Source: Actinomycetota bacterium (lineage in GTDB: Bacteria > Actinomycetota > Actinomycetes > Nanopelagicales > Nanopelagicaceae). Taken from it: a stretch of DNA of 5,298 nt. Below the pieces are notes generated by a model that saw only the letters and a program-made list of their open reading frames with translations, ran no database searches and was not told the origin of the DNA. Position 1 is the first letter of the stretch, and each line of letters starts with the position of its first letter. Location of the stretch: assembly GCA_009700715.1 (NCBI GenBank), contig WLLM01000071.1:1-5298 (forward strand), given 5' to 3'. The translations under genes were made by a program, and so were the position numbers. This document shows, piece by piece, positions 1 to 5,298 of the stretch.

Positions 1-600
1 CGCCATGATTCCTTTAAATGATGGATAACGTGGCTCGTTGATTTTTTCGACAACGCTTATGACGCAAGGAAATGCCGCAGAGATTTCATCTACGCCAGCT
101 TCAGTAACGCGGGTGATTGCAACAGTTCCTGCAGGATCAACGGTGACCTTAGAAGCGAAAGTTAACTGCGCCCAACCAAGGCGAGCGCTGATCATCGCAG
201 GCACAACGCTCATGCGCGCATCAGTTGATTCGGTTCCGCAAATAACTAAGTCATATCCGCCATCGCTAATTACTTTGGCGAGAACTGCTGAAGTTGCGAG
301 CGCATCTGCACCAGCAAGTGCGGCATCAGTTACCAAGATCGCATCGTTTGCACCCATAGAAAGCGCCTTGCGAACCGCTTCAGTTGCGCGCTCAGGGCCC
401 ATAGAAATAACGGTGACGGTATGTGCGCCACCTTCTTCATTGCCACCGTGCGCTTCGGCAATTCGCAGCGCTTCTTCAACGGCATATTCATCGAGATCAT
501 TTAGTACTGCATCTACATTTTCGCGATCGAGTACTCCATTGACCATCTTCTTCTCGGCCCATGAATCCGGGACCTGCTTTACGCATACGGCGATCTTCAT
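1..600 (-). CDS. etfB: Electron transfer flavoprotein beta subunit, 3'-truncated by window edge
   Basis: Reading the minus strand from the ATG at 600-598 gives 200 open codons with no stop before the edge. Family members are about 250-260 residues, so roughly the last 50-60 are outside the window. The product is the small subunit of the soluble cytoplasmic EtfAB heterodimer. It passes electrons from acyl-CoA and other flavin dehydrogenases to ETF:quinone oxidoreductase; in this family the beta subunit binds AMP and the dimer carries FAD. Seen here: the N-terminus MKIAVCVKQVPD, the segment LDEYAVEEAL (residues 36-45), CGTESTDARMSVVP (121-134) and the PRYPSFKGIMA stretch at the edge, all typical of EtfB. 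Residues 160-185 only loosely match the family signature. The start is the usual EtfB start. No SD sequence precedes it, and a -10-like hexamer ends 7 bases upstream, which fits a leaderless mRNA. etfA would be expected just beyond the left edge. Confidence 0.96.
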   Translation of the reverse strand, partial: MKIAVCVKQVPDSWAEKKMVNGVLDRENVDAVLNDLDEYAVEEALRIAEAHGGNEEGGAHTVTVISMGPERATEAVRKALSMGANDAILVTDAALAGADALATSAVLAKVISDGGYDLVICGTESTDARMSVVPAMISARLGWAQLTFASKVTVDPAGTVAITRVTEAGVDEISAAFPCVISVVEKINEPRYPSFKGIMA

Positions 601-607
601 AGCGCAG

Positions 608-636
608 ATGTTACTCATCAGTAGGATTATGCACAA
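608..636 (-). promoter_or_regulatory. Candidate etfB promoter, possibly leaderless
   Basis: On the minus strand TTGTGC (636-631) lies 17 bases before TAACAT (613-608), which fits TAnnnT. Seven bases then separate TAACAT from the etfB ATG at 600, so transcription would start at or next to the start codon. This agrees with the lack of an SD sequence. A competing -10 is CATAAT (631-626), which would give a leader of about 20 bases. Both are read by eye and neither is a perfect match. Confidence 0.45.
612..623. promoter_or_regulatory. TACT-N4-AGTA inverted repeat in the etfB promoter (third motif copy)
   Basis: On the minus strand the bases read TACTGATGAGTA, a perfect 4-base inverted repeat with a 4-base spacer, followed by AC as in the acpP copy. 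The half-sites match those before fabD and acpP, but the central bases differ (GATG instead of AGGT or AGGA). It overlaps the first two bases of the candidate -10 TAACAT, or lies just downstream of the alternative CATAAT. Either position would suit a repressor. It is weaker evidence than the other two copies because only the half-sites are shared. Confidence 0.4.
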
Positions 637-683
637 TCGTAAATCCTTAGATCACATCCATTACTGGCTCTTATATGGACTTT

Positions 684-689
684 TATATA
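684..689 (+). promoter_or_regulatory. Weak candidate -10 for glgX in the divergent intergenic region
   Basis: The 147 bases between etfB and glgX contain an AT-rich run in which TATATA (684-689) is the best -10 candidate on the plus strand. It would give a leader of about 50 bases. No convincing -35 hexamer lies 16-18 bases upstream. No other gene or RNA was recognised in this gap. Confidence 0.25.
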
Positions 690-747
690 TAGGTGCAGGG
701 CAAGATAAGCCCATGTTCCTCGACTATCTCGGCAAGGCTCGATAGTC

Positions 748-2862
748 ATGTTGCCAGCCGATCCCCGAACGCTTGGCGCCACACTTACAGATGGTGGAGC
801 CAACTTTGCAATCTGGTCTAACGCCGCAGATGCCATTGAGCTCTGCCTCTTCAATGAGGTCAATGGCAAGTTAGTTGAAACTCGCTTTGCAATGTCACAT
901 CGCAACGGACCTATCTGGCATGGCTATCTTGCTGGAGTAAAGGCCGGCCAACGTTATGGCTACCGCGTCTACGGTCCATGGCAACCTGAATATGGCGTGC
1001 GCTTTAACGCGGCAAAGTTATTGATCGATCCTTATACGCATCAACTAGATGGCCAACTTGAATATGTTCCGGAAATTTACGGCCATGTAGCAAGTGACGG
1101 AATCGGTAATGGCGATAACACTGTGCGCGATGATCGTGACAGTGCAGGACACGTTCCGTATTCAGTAGTTACAAATCACGCAGTGCGCGAGATCCATCGC
1201 CCACTTGTCCCTTGGGCCAACACTTTAATTTACGAAGCACATGTTCAGGGATTGACTGCAAAGAACGAAGCGATCCCGGCGGAAGAACGCGGAACTTATA
1301 AGGCTTTAGGGCATCCCAGCACAATTGCACATCTAAAAAAGTTAGGCGTTACCGCTCTTGAACTTCTGCCAATTCATTCTTATCTAACTGAGCCAACCAT
1401 TTGGGATCGCGGACGTAAGAATCATTGGGGCTATAACGCAATTGCCTTTACTGCACCGCATGGAGAATATGCTGCAACTTCTGATCCAATTGCAGAGTTG
1501 CAAGAAGCGGTAGATCGTCTACACGAACATGGCATCGAAATAATTCTTGATGTTGTGTACAACCACACCGCCGAAGGTGGCGTTGGTGGGCCAACACTTT
1601 CCTTTAAAGGAATCGATAATAAAGCTTGGTATCGCCAAGATGGCCAAGGAAATTACGTCGATGTCACTGGATGCGGAAATACCTTGGCTAGCAGCAATCC
1701 GCACGCGGTTCGCCACATTATCGATTCGCTGCGCTGGTGGGTAGAAGTAATTGGCGTGGATGGCTTCAGATTCGATCTTGCTACCGCTTTATATACAAGT
1801 CATACCGCATTTAATTCCTCTCTTATGTCAGCTATCGAAGCCGACTCTGTGCTTCGTAACTTCAAGATGATTGCTGAGCCTTGGGATGTAACTCGTTATT
1901 CACTCGGTGATTTCCCGCATCCTTGGCGCGAGTGGAACGATGCTTATCGCGATTCGGTGCGCCAGTTCTGGTTAGGCGATTTGGCGCGTGGTTACGGCGA
2001 AGGCGTTGCCGATGTGGCATCTCGTATCAGTGGTTCCAGTGACATCTTCTATTACCGCGGGCCTACATCTTCTATTAACTTCATAACCGCCCACGATGGA
2101 TTTACCTTAACTGACTTAGTTACGTATCAAGAAAAACATAACCAACCTAATAATGAAGAAAATAAAGATGGCAATAACGATAATCGCTCTTGGAATTTAG
2201 GTATCGAAGGCCCTACTGATGATGCGACGATAAAAAGCCATCGCCATCAGTTAAAGAAATCGATGTTGGCAACTTTGCTCTTATCTTCTGGCGTTCCGAT
2301 GCTGACCATGGGAGATGAAATTGGTCGCACCCAGAACGGTTCCAATAATGGATACTCGCTGCCCCGCGATATGCATCCGCTTATGGAAGATAGCGCTGAA
2401 AACTTTATGGGCGGTTGGGCAAATAAATGGAAGCTCGATGAGCAAGAGTCAGATTTATTCGATGCCGTCTCGGAACTTTCACATATCCGTAAGCAATATC
2501 TCGAAGGCGTTGCGCACGAATTCTTTACTGGAACTGTTGATGCTGGTACGAAACGTAAGGATATTGCTTGGTTTTCACTGGGCGGCCACGAGATGCAGGA
2601 AGATCATTGGCAAGATGGCGACAAGCGCAGCCTTACAGTTTTTATTGAAGCCGGGCCAGAACGTGGACTCTTGTTATTACTGAACTCCTCTAAGTCAGAT
2701 ACACCATTTACTTTGCCCGATGAAAACTGGGGACATTCTTTCCGTAGAATTTTCGATGCAGGCACGCCGGTACAAACACACGAACCAATCATTCGCACAC
2801 CTGGAAGCAAAGTTGACGTTGCACCGCACTGCGCTCAAGTGTGGCTAGTAACACGCAGTTAA
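748..2862 (+). CDS. glgX: Glycogen debranching enzyme (GlgX/TreX type, GH13)
   Basis: A 704-residue cytoplasmic enzyme that hydrolyses alpha-1,6 branch points in glycogen, normally releasing short maltodextrins from chains trimmed by phosphorylase. The length suits actinobacterial TreX/GlgX (E. coli GlgX is about 657). An N-terminal CBM48-like domain covers about residues 8-100 (LGATLTDGGANFAIWS, then RYGYRVYGPW). The GH13 barrel follows IYEAHVQGLT (161-170) and shows DVVYNH (268-273), GFRFDLATA with nucleophile D343, acid/base E377 in IAEPWD, and H449-D450 in TAHDGFTL. A beta-sheet C-terminal domain ends near residue 704. The start is the only ATG after an in-frame stop at 706-708. The SD is weak (AAGG at 734-737). 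The loop after GDE (522-524) departs from the usual family form at about 536-561. It is divergent from etfB and 72 bases before fabD. The substrate could also be maltodextrins or a related alpha-glucan; the debranching assignment is firm, the exact branch length is not. Confidence 0.95.
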   Translation: MLPADPRTLGATLTDGGANFAIWSNAADAIELCLFNEVNGKLVETRFAMSHRNGPIWHGYLAGVKAGQRYGYRVYGPWQPEYGVRFNAAKLLIDPYTHQLDGQLEYVPEIYGHVASDGIGNGDNTVRDDRDSAGHVPYSVVTNHAVREIHRPLVPWANTLIYEAHVQGLTAKNEAIPAEERGTYKALGHPSTIAHLKKLGVTALELLPIHSYLTEPTIWDRGRKNHWGYNAIAFTAPHGEYAATSDPIAELQEAVDRLHEHGIEIILDVVYNHTAEGGVGGPTLSFKGIDNKAWYRQDGQGNYVDVTGCGNTLASSNPHAVRHIIDSLRWWVEVIGVDGFRFDLATALYTSHTAFNSSLMSAIEADSVLRNFKMIAEPWDVTRYSLGDFPHPWREWNDAYRDSVRQFWLGDLARGYGEGVADVASRISGSSDIFYYRGPTSSINFITAHDGFTLTDLVTYQEKHNQPNNEENKDGNNDNRSWNLGIEGPTDDATIKSHRHQLKKSMLATLLLSSGVPMLTMGDEIGRTQNGSNNGYSLPRDMHPLMEDSAENFMGGWANKWKLDEQESDLFDAVSELSHIRKQYLEGVAHEFFTGTVDAGTKRKDIAWFSLGGHEMQEDHWQDGDKRSLTVFIEAGPERGLLLLLNSSKSDTPFTLPDENWGHSFRRIFDAGTPVQTHEPIIRTPGSKVDVAPHCAQVWLVTRS

Positions 2863-2868
2863 TTTCAT

Positions 2869-2885
2869 TTGTAAACGCGCTACAA
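2869..2885. repeat. Small inverted repeat TTGTA-N7-TACAA after glgX
   Basis: TTGTA (2869-2873) and TACAA (2881-2885) are perfect inverted copies around AACGCGC. The stem is AT-rich and only 5 bases, and is followed by GCCTTTT rather than a clean T-run, so it is a poor terminator. It could be part of the fabD control region or chance. Confidence 0.2.
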
Positions 2886-2894
2886 GCCTTTTGG

Positions 2895-2911
2895 TACTAG
2901 GTAGTAAAGCT
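2895..2911 (+). promoter_or_regulatory. Operator-like element upstream of fabD (TACT-AGGT-AGTA)
   Basis: TACTAGGTAGTAAAGCT contains the inverted repeat TACT/AGTA and matches the element before acpP (4913-4929) at 15 of 17 positions. It starts exactly 27 bases before the -10 TAAAAT, as does the acpP copy before its own candidate -10. It therefore covers the place where a -35 hexamer should be, and the bases there (AGGTAG, 2899-2904) are a poor -35. A dimeric regulator, acting as activator or repressor, is the simplest reading; an unusual -35 element is the alternative. The binding protein is not identifiable from this window. Confidence 0.6.
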
Positions 2912-2921
2912 CGCTCTCGCC

Positions 2922-2927
2922 TAAAAT
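2922..2927 (+). promoter_or_regulatory. -10 element of a leaderless fabD promoter
   Basis: TAAAAT matches the TATAAT consensus at 5 of 6 positions. Seven bases (2928-2934) separate it from the fabD ATG, so RNA should begin at or beside the start codon. No SD sequence is present between glgX and fabD. This pattern (TAnnnT, about 7 bases, ATG) is well known for leaderless mRNAs in Actinobacteria. Confidence 0.65.
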
Positions 2928-2934
2928 CTCATCC

Positions 2935-3849
2935 ATGCTCGCATACATTGCTCCTGGCCAAGGCGCTCAAACGCCGGCGATGTTGGCGCCGTGGATTGAA
3001 GATCCGGCTGCAAAACTATTGCTGTCTCAGTGGTCTCATGAAATCAACTTAGATCTAGTTCGCCTTGGAACAACTGCCGATGCTGAAGAAATTAAAGACA
3101 CCGCAAATGCCCAGCCGCTTATCGTTGCGGCAGGGCTGCTCGGAGCGCGCGCACTAAATTCGGCAAATACTTTTTCTTTGGTTGCAGGGCACTCTGTTGG
3201 TGAAATTACCGCCGCTGCTCTAGCTGGAGTAATTAGCGATATCGATGCGATGAAGTTAGTTCGCGCCCGCGGAATTGAAATGGCGAAAGCTGCTGCTATT
3301 AAACCTGCTGGAATGGCCGCTGTACTTGGTGGCGATCGCGAGGTTGTTTTACGCGCGATCGCAGATCTTGGACTGGTTGCAGCAAATGACAATGGCGCAG
3401 GTCAGATCGTTGCCGCGGGTGATTTAGATGCACTTGCACAATTGGCTCCAGAAGGTGCGCGCGTTCGCGCGCTAGCGGTGGCTGGCGCTTTTCACACCTC
3501 TTATATGGAGCCAGCCGTTGCACCACTTCGCGCGCTGGCTGCGTCAATCGAAGTACACGATGCTAAATGTGGAGTTATCTCCAATAAAGATGGCGCAGTA
3601 ATTCGCGATGGTCGCGAGATTTTAGATCGCATTGTTGCTCAGATCTCTAACCCAGTTCGCTGGGATCTATGTATGACAACTCTTTCCGAAAACGTTTCGG
3701 GCGCACTCGAAGTTCCACCTGCAGGCACTTTAGTCGGACTATTAAAGCGTGCTGTACCGATCGTTGAAACTTTTGCGCTCAAGGCTGTTGCAGATATTGC
3801 TTTGGCTGATGAATTTGCGATGCGACATAACCAAGAAGTTAGTAATTAA
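2935..3849 (+). CDS. fabD: Malonyl-CoA:ACP transacylase
   Basis: FabD moves the malonyl group from malonyl-CoA to the phosphopantetheine thiol of acyl carrier protein, supplying extender units for type II fatty-acid synthesis in the cytoplasm. At 304 residues it is full length (E. coli has about 309). Visible landmarks are the oxyanion-hole motif GQGAQ (residues 8-12, Q9), the nucleophile elbow GHSVGE with S87, the carboxylate-binding arginine in RARG (R112), ANDNGAGQIVAAG around 150-160, and catalytic H187 in GAFHTSYM. The APGQGAQTP start is the actinobacterial form and supports the ATG at 2935. There is no SD; a -10 ends 7 bases upstream, so it is probably translated from a leaderless mRNA. 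It is the first gene of the cluster, with its stop 16 bases before fabH. In Streptomyces the regulator gene fasR sits just upstream; here that place is taken by glgX. Confidence 0.97.
   Translation: MLAYIAPGQGAQTPAMLAPWIEDPAAKLLLSQWSHEINLDLVRLGTTADAEEIKDTANAQPLIVAAGLLGARALNSANTFSLVAGHSVGEITAAALAGVISDIDAMKLVRARGIEMAKAAAIKPAGMAAVLGGDREVVLRAIADLGLVAANDNGAGQIVAAGDLDALAQLAPEGARVRALAVAGAFHTSYMEPAVAPLRALAASIEVHDAKCGVISNKDGAVIRDGREILDRIVAQISNPVRWDLCMTTLSENVSGALEVPPAGTLVGLLKRAVPIVETFALKAVADIALADEFAMRHNQEVSN
3457..3472 (+). other. GC-only hairpin inside fabD
   Basis: GCGCGC-GTTC-GCGCGC is a perfect 6-base inverted repeat around a 4-base loop (or 7 bases around TT). It should form a very stable RNA stem in the middle of fabD. 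It lies in codons for residues about 175-180 (ARVRA), a part of FabD where Arg/Ala-rich sequence is usual, so codon content alone may explain it. No T-run follows, so it is not an intrinsic terminator. Confidence 0.4.
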
Positions 3850-3854
3850 GAGTT

Positions 3855-3858
3855 AAGG
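3855..3858 (+). promoter_or_regulatory. Ribosome binding site for fabH
   Basis: AAGG within TTAAGG lies 7 bases before the fabH ATG. It supports that start and shows that fabH, unlike fabD, has SD-type initiation as an internal operon gene. Confidence 0.6.
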
Positions 3859-3865
3859 TATAGCG

Positions 3866-4888
3866 ATGGCGATCAAAGTAAAAACTGGTAGCGAGAGCAC
3901 GATTTTATCTGTCGGTGCCTATCGCCCATCTCGCTTAGTTCCTAACTCAGAAATCGTAGATTTAATTGATTCAAGTGATGAATGGATTGTGCAACGCACC
4001 GGTATCGAATCACGTCGTTTTGCAAGCGCAGATGAATCAGTCGTTGATATGGCAATCGGCGCAGCAGAACAAGCGCTCACCCGCGCAAAGCTGACCATTA
4101 CCGATGTCGATGCCGTTGTTGTTGCAACTATTACCTATCCACACCAAGCACCATCTGCGGCAACTGCCGTTATCCAGCGAATGGGTAATCCAACTGCCGC
4201 GGCCTTTGATATCAGCGCTGCTTGTGCCGGATTCTGTTATGGCGTTGCTATGGCACATGACATGGTGCGCGCTGGTAGTGCCAAAAAAGTTTTGGTAATT
4301 GGCGTTGAAAAGATTTCAGATTTCACAGACCCAACAGATCGTGCAACCGCCTTTATCTTCGCCGATGGCGCAGGTGCGGTGGTCATCGGTGAATCTAATG
4401 AGGCAGGCATCGGACCCGTTGAGTGGGGTTCTGATTCTGAAAATCGCGACGCTATTTTGATGAACCCATCTTGGATAGATGTTCGCAACACTGAAACTCA
4501 GCTAACTAAGGCAGATGTTAAGTGGCCAAACATTACGCAAGAAGGTCAGAAGGTTTTCCGTTGGGCGGTTTTCTCAATGAGCAAAGCAGCGCTTAAGGCG
4601 TTGGATTCTGCTGGACTTTCTGTAAATGAGATCGATGCCTTTATTCCGCATCAAGCAAATGTGCGCATCATCGAAACGATGGCGAAAGAGATGAAGTTGC
4701 CTGAGTCAGTTGTTATTGCAGATGACATTCGCACCAATGGAAACACATCTGCTGCCTCGATTCCGCTGGCGATGGATGCGCTCTTGGCTAAGCACCCAGA
4801 ACTTCACGGCAAAATCGCGCTACTGATCGGATATGGCGCAGGTCTCGTTTACGCGGGGCAAGTTGTGAAATTACCGCCAAAACCATAA
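3866..4888 (+). CDS. fabH: Beta-ketoacyl-ACP synthase III
   Basis: FabH starts fatty-acid synthesis by condensing a short acyl-CoA primer with malonyl-ACP. At 340 residues it is of normal length for the thiolase-fold KAS III family. The catalytic triad is visible: C120 in SAACAGF, H262 in PHQAN and N293 in GNTSAAS. Other landmarks are SSDEWIVQRTGI (37-47, with the CoA-binding W40 and R44), ADGAGAVVI in the first half and the C-terminal GYGAGLVYAGQVV, close to the actinobacterial form. Primer choice (straight acetyl-CoA or branched acyl-CoA) cannot be told from these motifs. It lies 16 bases after fabD with its own SD and is almost certainly cotranscribed with it. A 120-base gap with a second promoter follows. 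The C-type active site and its place between fabD and acpP argue against a different KAS III-like or chalcone-synthase-like role. Confidence 0.97.
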   Translation: MAIKVKTGSESTILSVGAYRPSRLVPNSEIVDLIDSSDEWIVQRTGIESRRFASADESVVDMAIGAAEQALTRAKLTITDVDAVVVATITYPHQAPSAATAVIQRMGNPTAAAFDISAACAGFCYGVAMAHDMVRAGSAKKVLVIGVEKISDFTDPTDRATAFIFADGAGAVVIGESNEAGIGPVEWGSDSENRDAILMNPSWIDVRNTETQLTKADVKWPNITQEGQKVFRWAVFSMSKAALKALDSAGLSVNEIDAFIPHQANVRIIETMAKEMKLPESVVIADDIRTNGNTSAASIPLAMDALLAKHPELHGKIALLIGYGAGLVYAGQVVKLPPKP

Positions 4889-4912
4889 TTTTCTAGCCAA
4901 TACCCGCCCGTT

Positions 4913-4929
4913 TACTAGGAAGTAACGCT
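4913..4929 (+). promoter_or_regulatory. Operator-like element upstream of acpP (TTACT-AGGA-AGTAA)
   Basis: TACTAGGAAGTAACGCT differs from the fabD element (2895-2911) at only 2 of 17 positions. With the T at 4912 its inverted repeat extends to TTACT/AGTAA around AGGA, and CG flanks appear on both sides with one extra T on the left. It begins 27 bases before the candidate -10 at 4940, the same spacing as at fabD. Lying in a gap inside the operon, it probably controls an internal acpP promoter. Confidence 0.6.
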
Positions 4930-4939
4930 TTCCATCAGA

Positions 4940-4945
4940 GAGAAT
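4940..4945 (+). promoter_or_regulatory. Candidate -10 of an internal acpP promoter
   Basis: GAGAAT matches TATAAT at 4 of 6 positions, including the key A at position 2 and T at position 6. The match is weak alone; the main support is its distance from the operator-like element, identical to that at fabD. A start about 7 bases downstream would give an acpP leader of about 55 bases, which contains an SD. Confidence 0.4.
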
Positions 4946-4991
4946 TACAACCTGTCAGACCCGAATAAGAGCAACTCAGGAACAACATAGG

Positions 4992-4999
4992 AAAAGGAA
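4992..4999 (+). promoter_or_regulatory. Ribosome binding site for acpP
   Basis: AAAAGGAA, with core AGGA ending 10 bases before the ATG at 5009, is the clearest SD in the window and lies in an A-rich, probably unstructured leader. This fits the high protein output normally needed for acyl carrier protein. Confidence 0.7.
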
Positions 5000-5008
5000 T
5001 AAAAACTC

Positions 5009-5257
5009 ATGGCACTTTTAGCCGCAGATGTACTTGCAGGAATCAAAGAGATCGTTGAAGAAGTAGCTGGTATCCCAGCAGCATCAATCGAACTCGATAA
5101 GAACTTCACTGATGACCTAGAAGTAGATTCACTAAGCATGGTCGAAGTTGTAGTTGCTTGCGAAGAGCGCTTCGGAGTAAAGATTCCTGACGAGAAGGTA
5201 ACTGACCTTGCAACAGTAGGAGATGCAGTTAACTTCATCGTTAACGCTGCCGCATAA
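5009..5257 (+). CDS. acpP: Acyl carrier protein
   Basis: An 82-residue, acidic, helical carrier protein that holds growing acyl chains as thioesters on 4'-phosphopantetheine in the cytoplasm. The prosthetic-group attachment motif is DSLSMVE, with D40 and S41 the site modified by holo-ACP synthase. The rest follows the family: a first helix with IKEIVEEVAGI (12-22), FTDDLEVDSL (33-42) and the recognition-helix region CEERFGVKIPDE before the C-terminal VGDAVNFI. The length is normal (E. coli 78). The start is fixed by a strong SD. Its own promoter appears to lie in the preceding gap, in addition to read-through from fabD. It could in principle serve another carrier-dependent pathway, but its place between fabH and fabF makes it the fatty-acid ACP. 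Confidence 0.97.
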   Translation: MALLAADVLAGIKEIVEEVAGIPAASIELDKNFTDDLEVDSLSMVEVVVACEERFGVKIPDEKVTDLATVGDAVNFIVNAAA

Positions 5258-5265
5258 GTAATTTC

Positions 5266-5298
5266 ATGTCACAACGTCGCGTAGTCGTCACAGGTCTC
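5266..5298 (+). CDS. fabF: Beta-ketoacyl-ACP synthase II, N-terminal fragment cut by window edge
   Basis: Eleven codons are visible, MSQRRVVVTGL, the usual N-terminus of KAS II (RRVVVTGLG), which elongates acyl-ACP by condensation with malonyl-ACP. The active-site residues lie beyond the edge, so the call rests on this short match and on position, since fabF follows acpP in the actinobacterial cluster. The ATG is 8 bases after the acpP stop and no SD is evident, so translation probably depends on ribosomes leaving acpP. Confidence 0.85.
   Translation, partial: MSQRRVVVTGL

Noticed and set aside
38..745. A 235-codon plus-strand open frame over the etfB region.
   Set aside because: It is antisense to etfB, low in complexity (Ser/Ala/Thr-rich) and has no recognisable domain; the minus-strand reading is a clear EtfB.
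2042..2077. 13-base direct repeat ACATCTTCTATTA at 2042-2054 and 2065-2077 inside glgX.
   Set aside because: The copies are 23 bases apart and in different reading frames, encode ordinary GlgX residues just before the HD motif, and show no sign of duplication in the protein. Probably chance.
2863..2934. Possible intrinsic terminator between glgX and fabD.
   Set aside because: The only dyad, TTGTA-N7-TACAA, is short and AT-rich and is not followed by a proper T-run.
3036..3547. Minus-strand open frames across fabD.
   Set aside because: They are shadows of a well-supported fabD, with compositions typical of antisense reading and no known motifs.
4889..4935. GGAA-N8-TTCC dyad (4918-4933 region) after fabH as a terminator.
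   Set aside because: The stem is 4 bases with no T-run, and the overlapping TTACT/AGTAA repeat shared with fabD explains the region better.
1..5298. Novel defence system, mobile element, CRISPR array or biosynthetic oddity.
   Set aside because: All reading frames with support are core metabolic genes in a known order; no transposase, repeat array, tRNA or integration site is visible. The regulatory motif is the only undescribed-looking element.

Overview
The window looks like core chromosome of an actinobacterium with moderate base composition (roughly half G+C by eye). The gene order fabD-fabH-acpP-fabF is the arrangement known from Streptomyces and other Actinobacteria. The FabD start, with APGQGAQTP followed by a TTADA..I.DTA.AQP block, is of actinobacterial type. 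The modest G+C, short intergenic gaps and lack of Shine-Dalgarno (SD) sequences before several genes would fit a streamlined aquatic lineage such as the freshwater Nanopelagicales (acI). That placement is an inference, not something shown here.

Layout. On the minus strand, 600 down to 1 holds the first 200 codons of etfB (electron-transfer flavoprotein beta subunit), which runs off the left edge. A 147-base divergent intergenic region (601-747) separates it from a plus-strand series: glgX/treX (glycogen debranching enzyme, 748-2862), a 72-base gap carrying a promoter, fabD (2935-3849), fabH (3866-4888), a 120-base gap carrying a second promoter, acpP (5009-5257), and the first 11 codons of fabF (5266 onward), which runs off the right edge. 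No RNA genes, mobile elements, CRISPR arrays or convincing intrinsic terminators were seen.

Function. FabD loads malonate onto acyl carrier protein (AcpP), FabH makes the first condensation on an acyl-CoA primer, and FabF elongates, so this is the start of the type II fatty-acid synthase operon. EtfB collects electrons from acyl-CoA dehydrogenases and belongs to the opposing, degradative side of lipid metabolism. GlgX releases glucan from stored glycogen.

The most interesting signal is not a gene. A near-identical 17-base element with an inverted repeat (TACT-N4-AGTA) lies upstream of both fabD and acpP, each time exactly 27 bases before a plausible -10 hexamer. A third TACT-N4-AGTA lies in the etfB promoter, overlapping the -10. 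I found no other copy in the window. This suggests one lipid regulator acting on synthesis and possibly degradation. Its identity cannot be read from this window.
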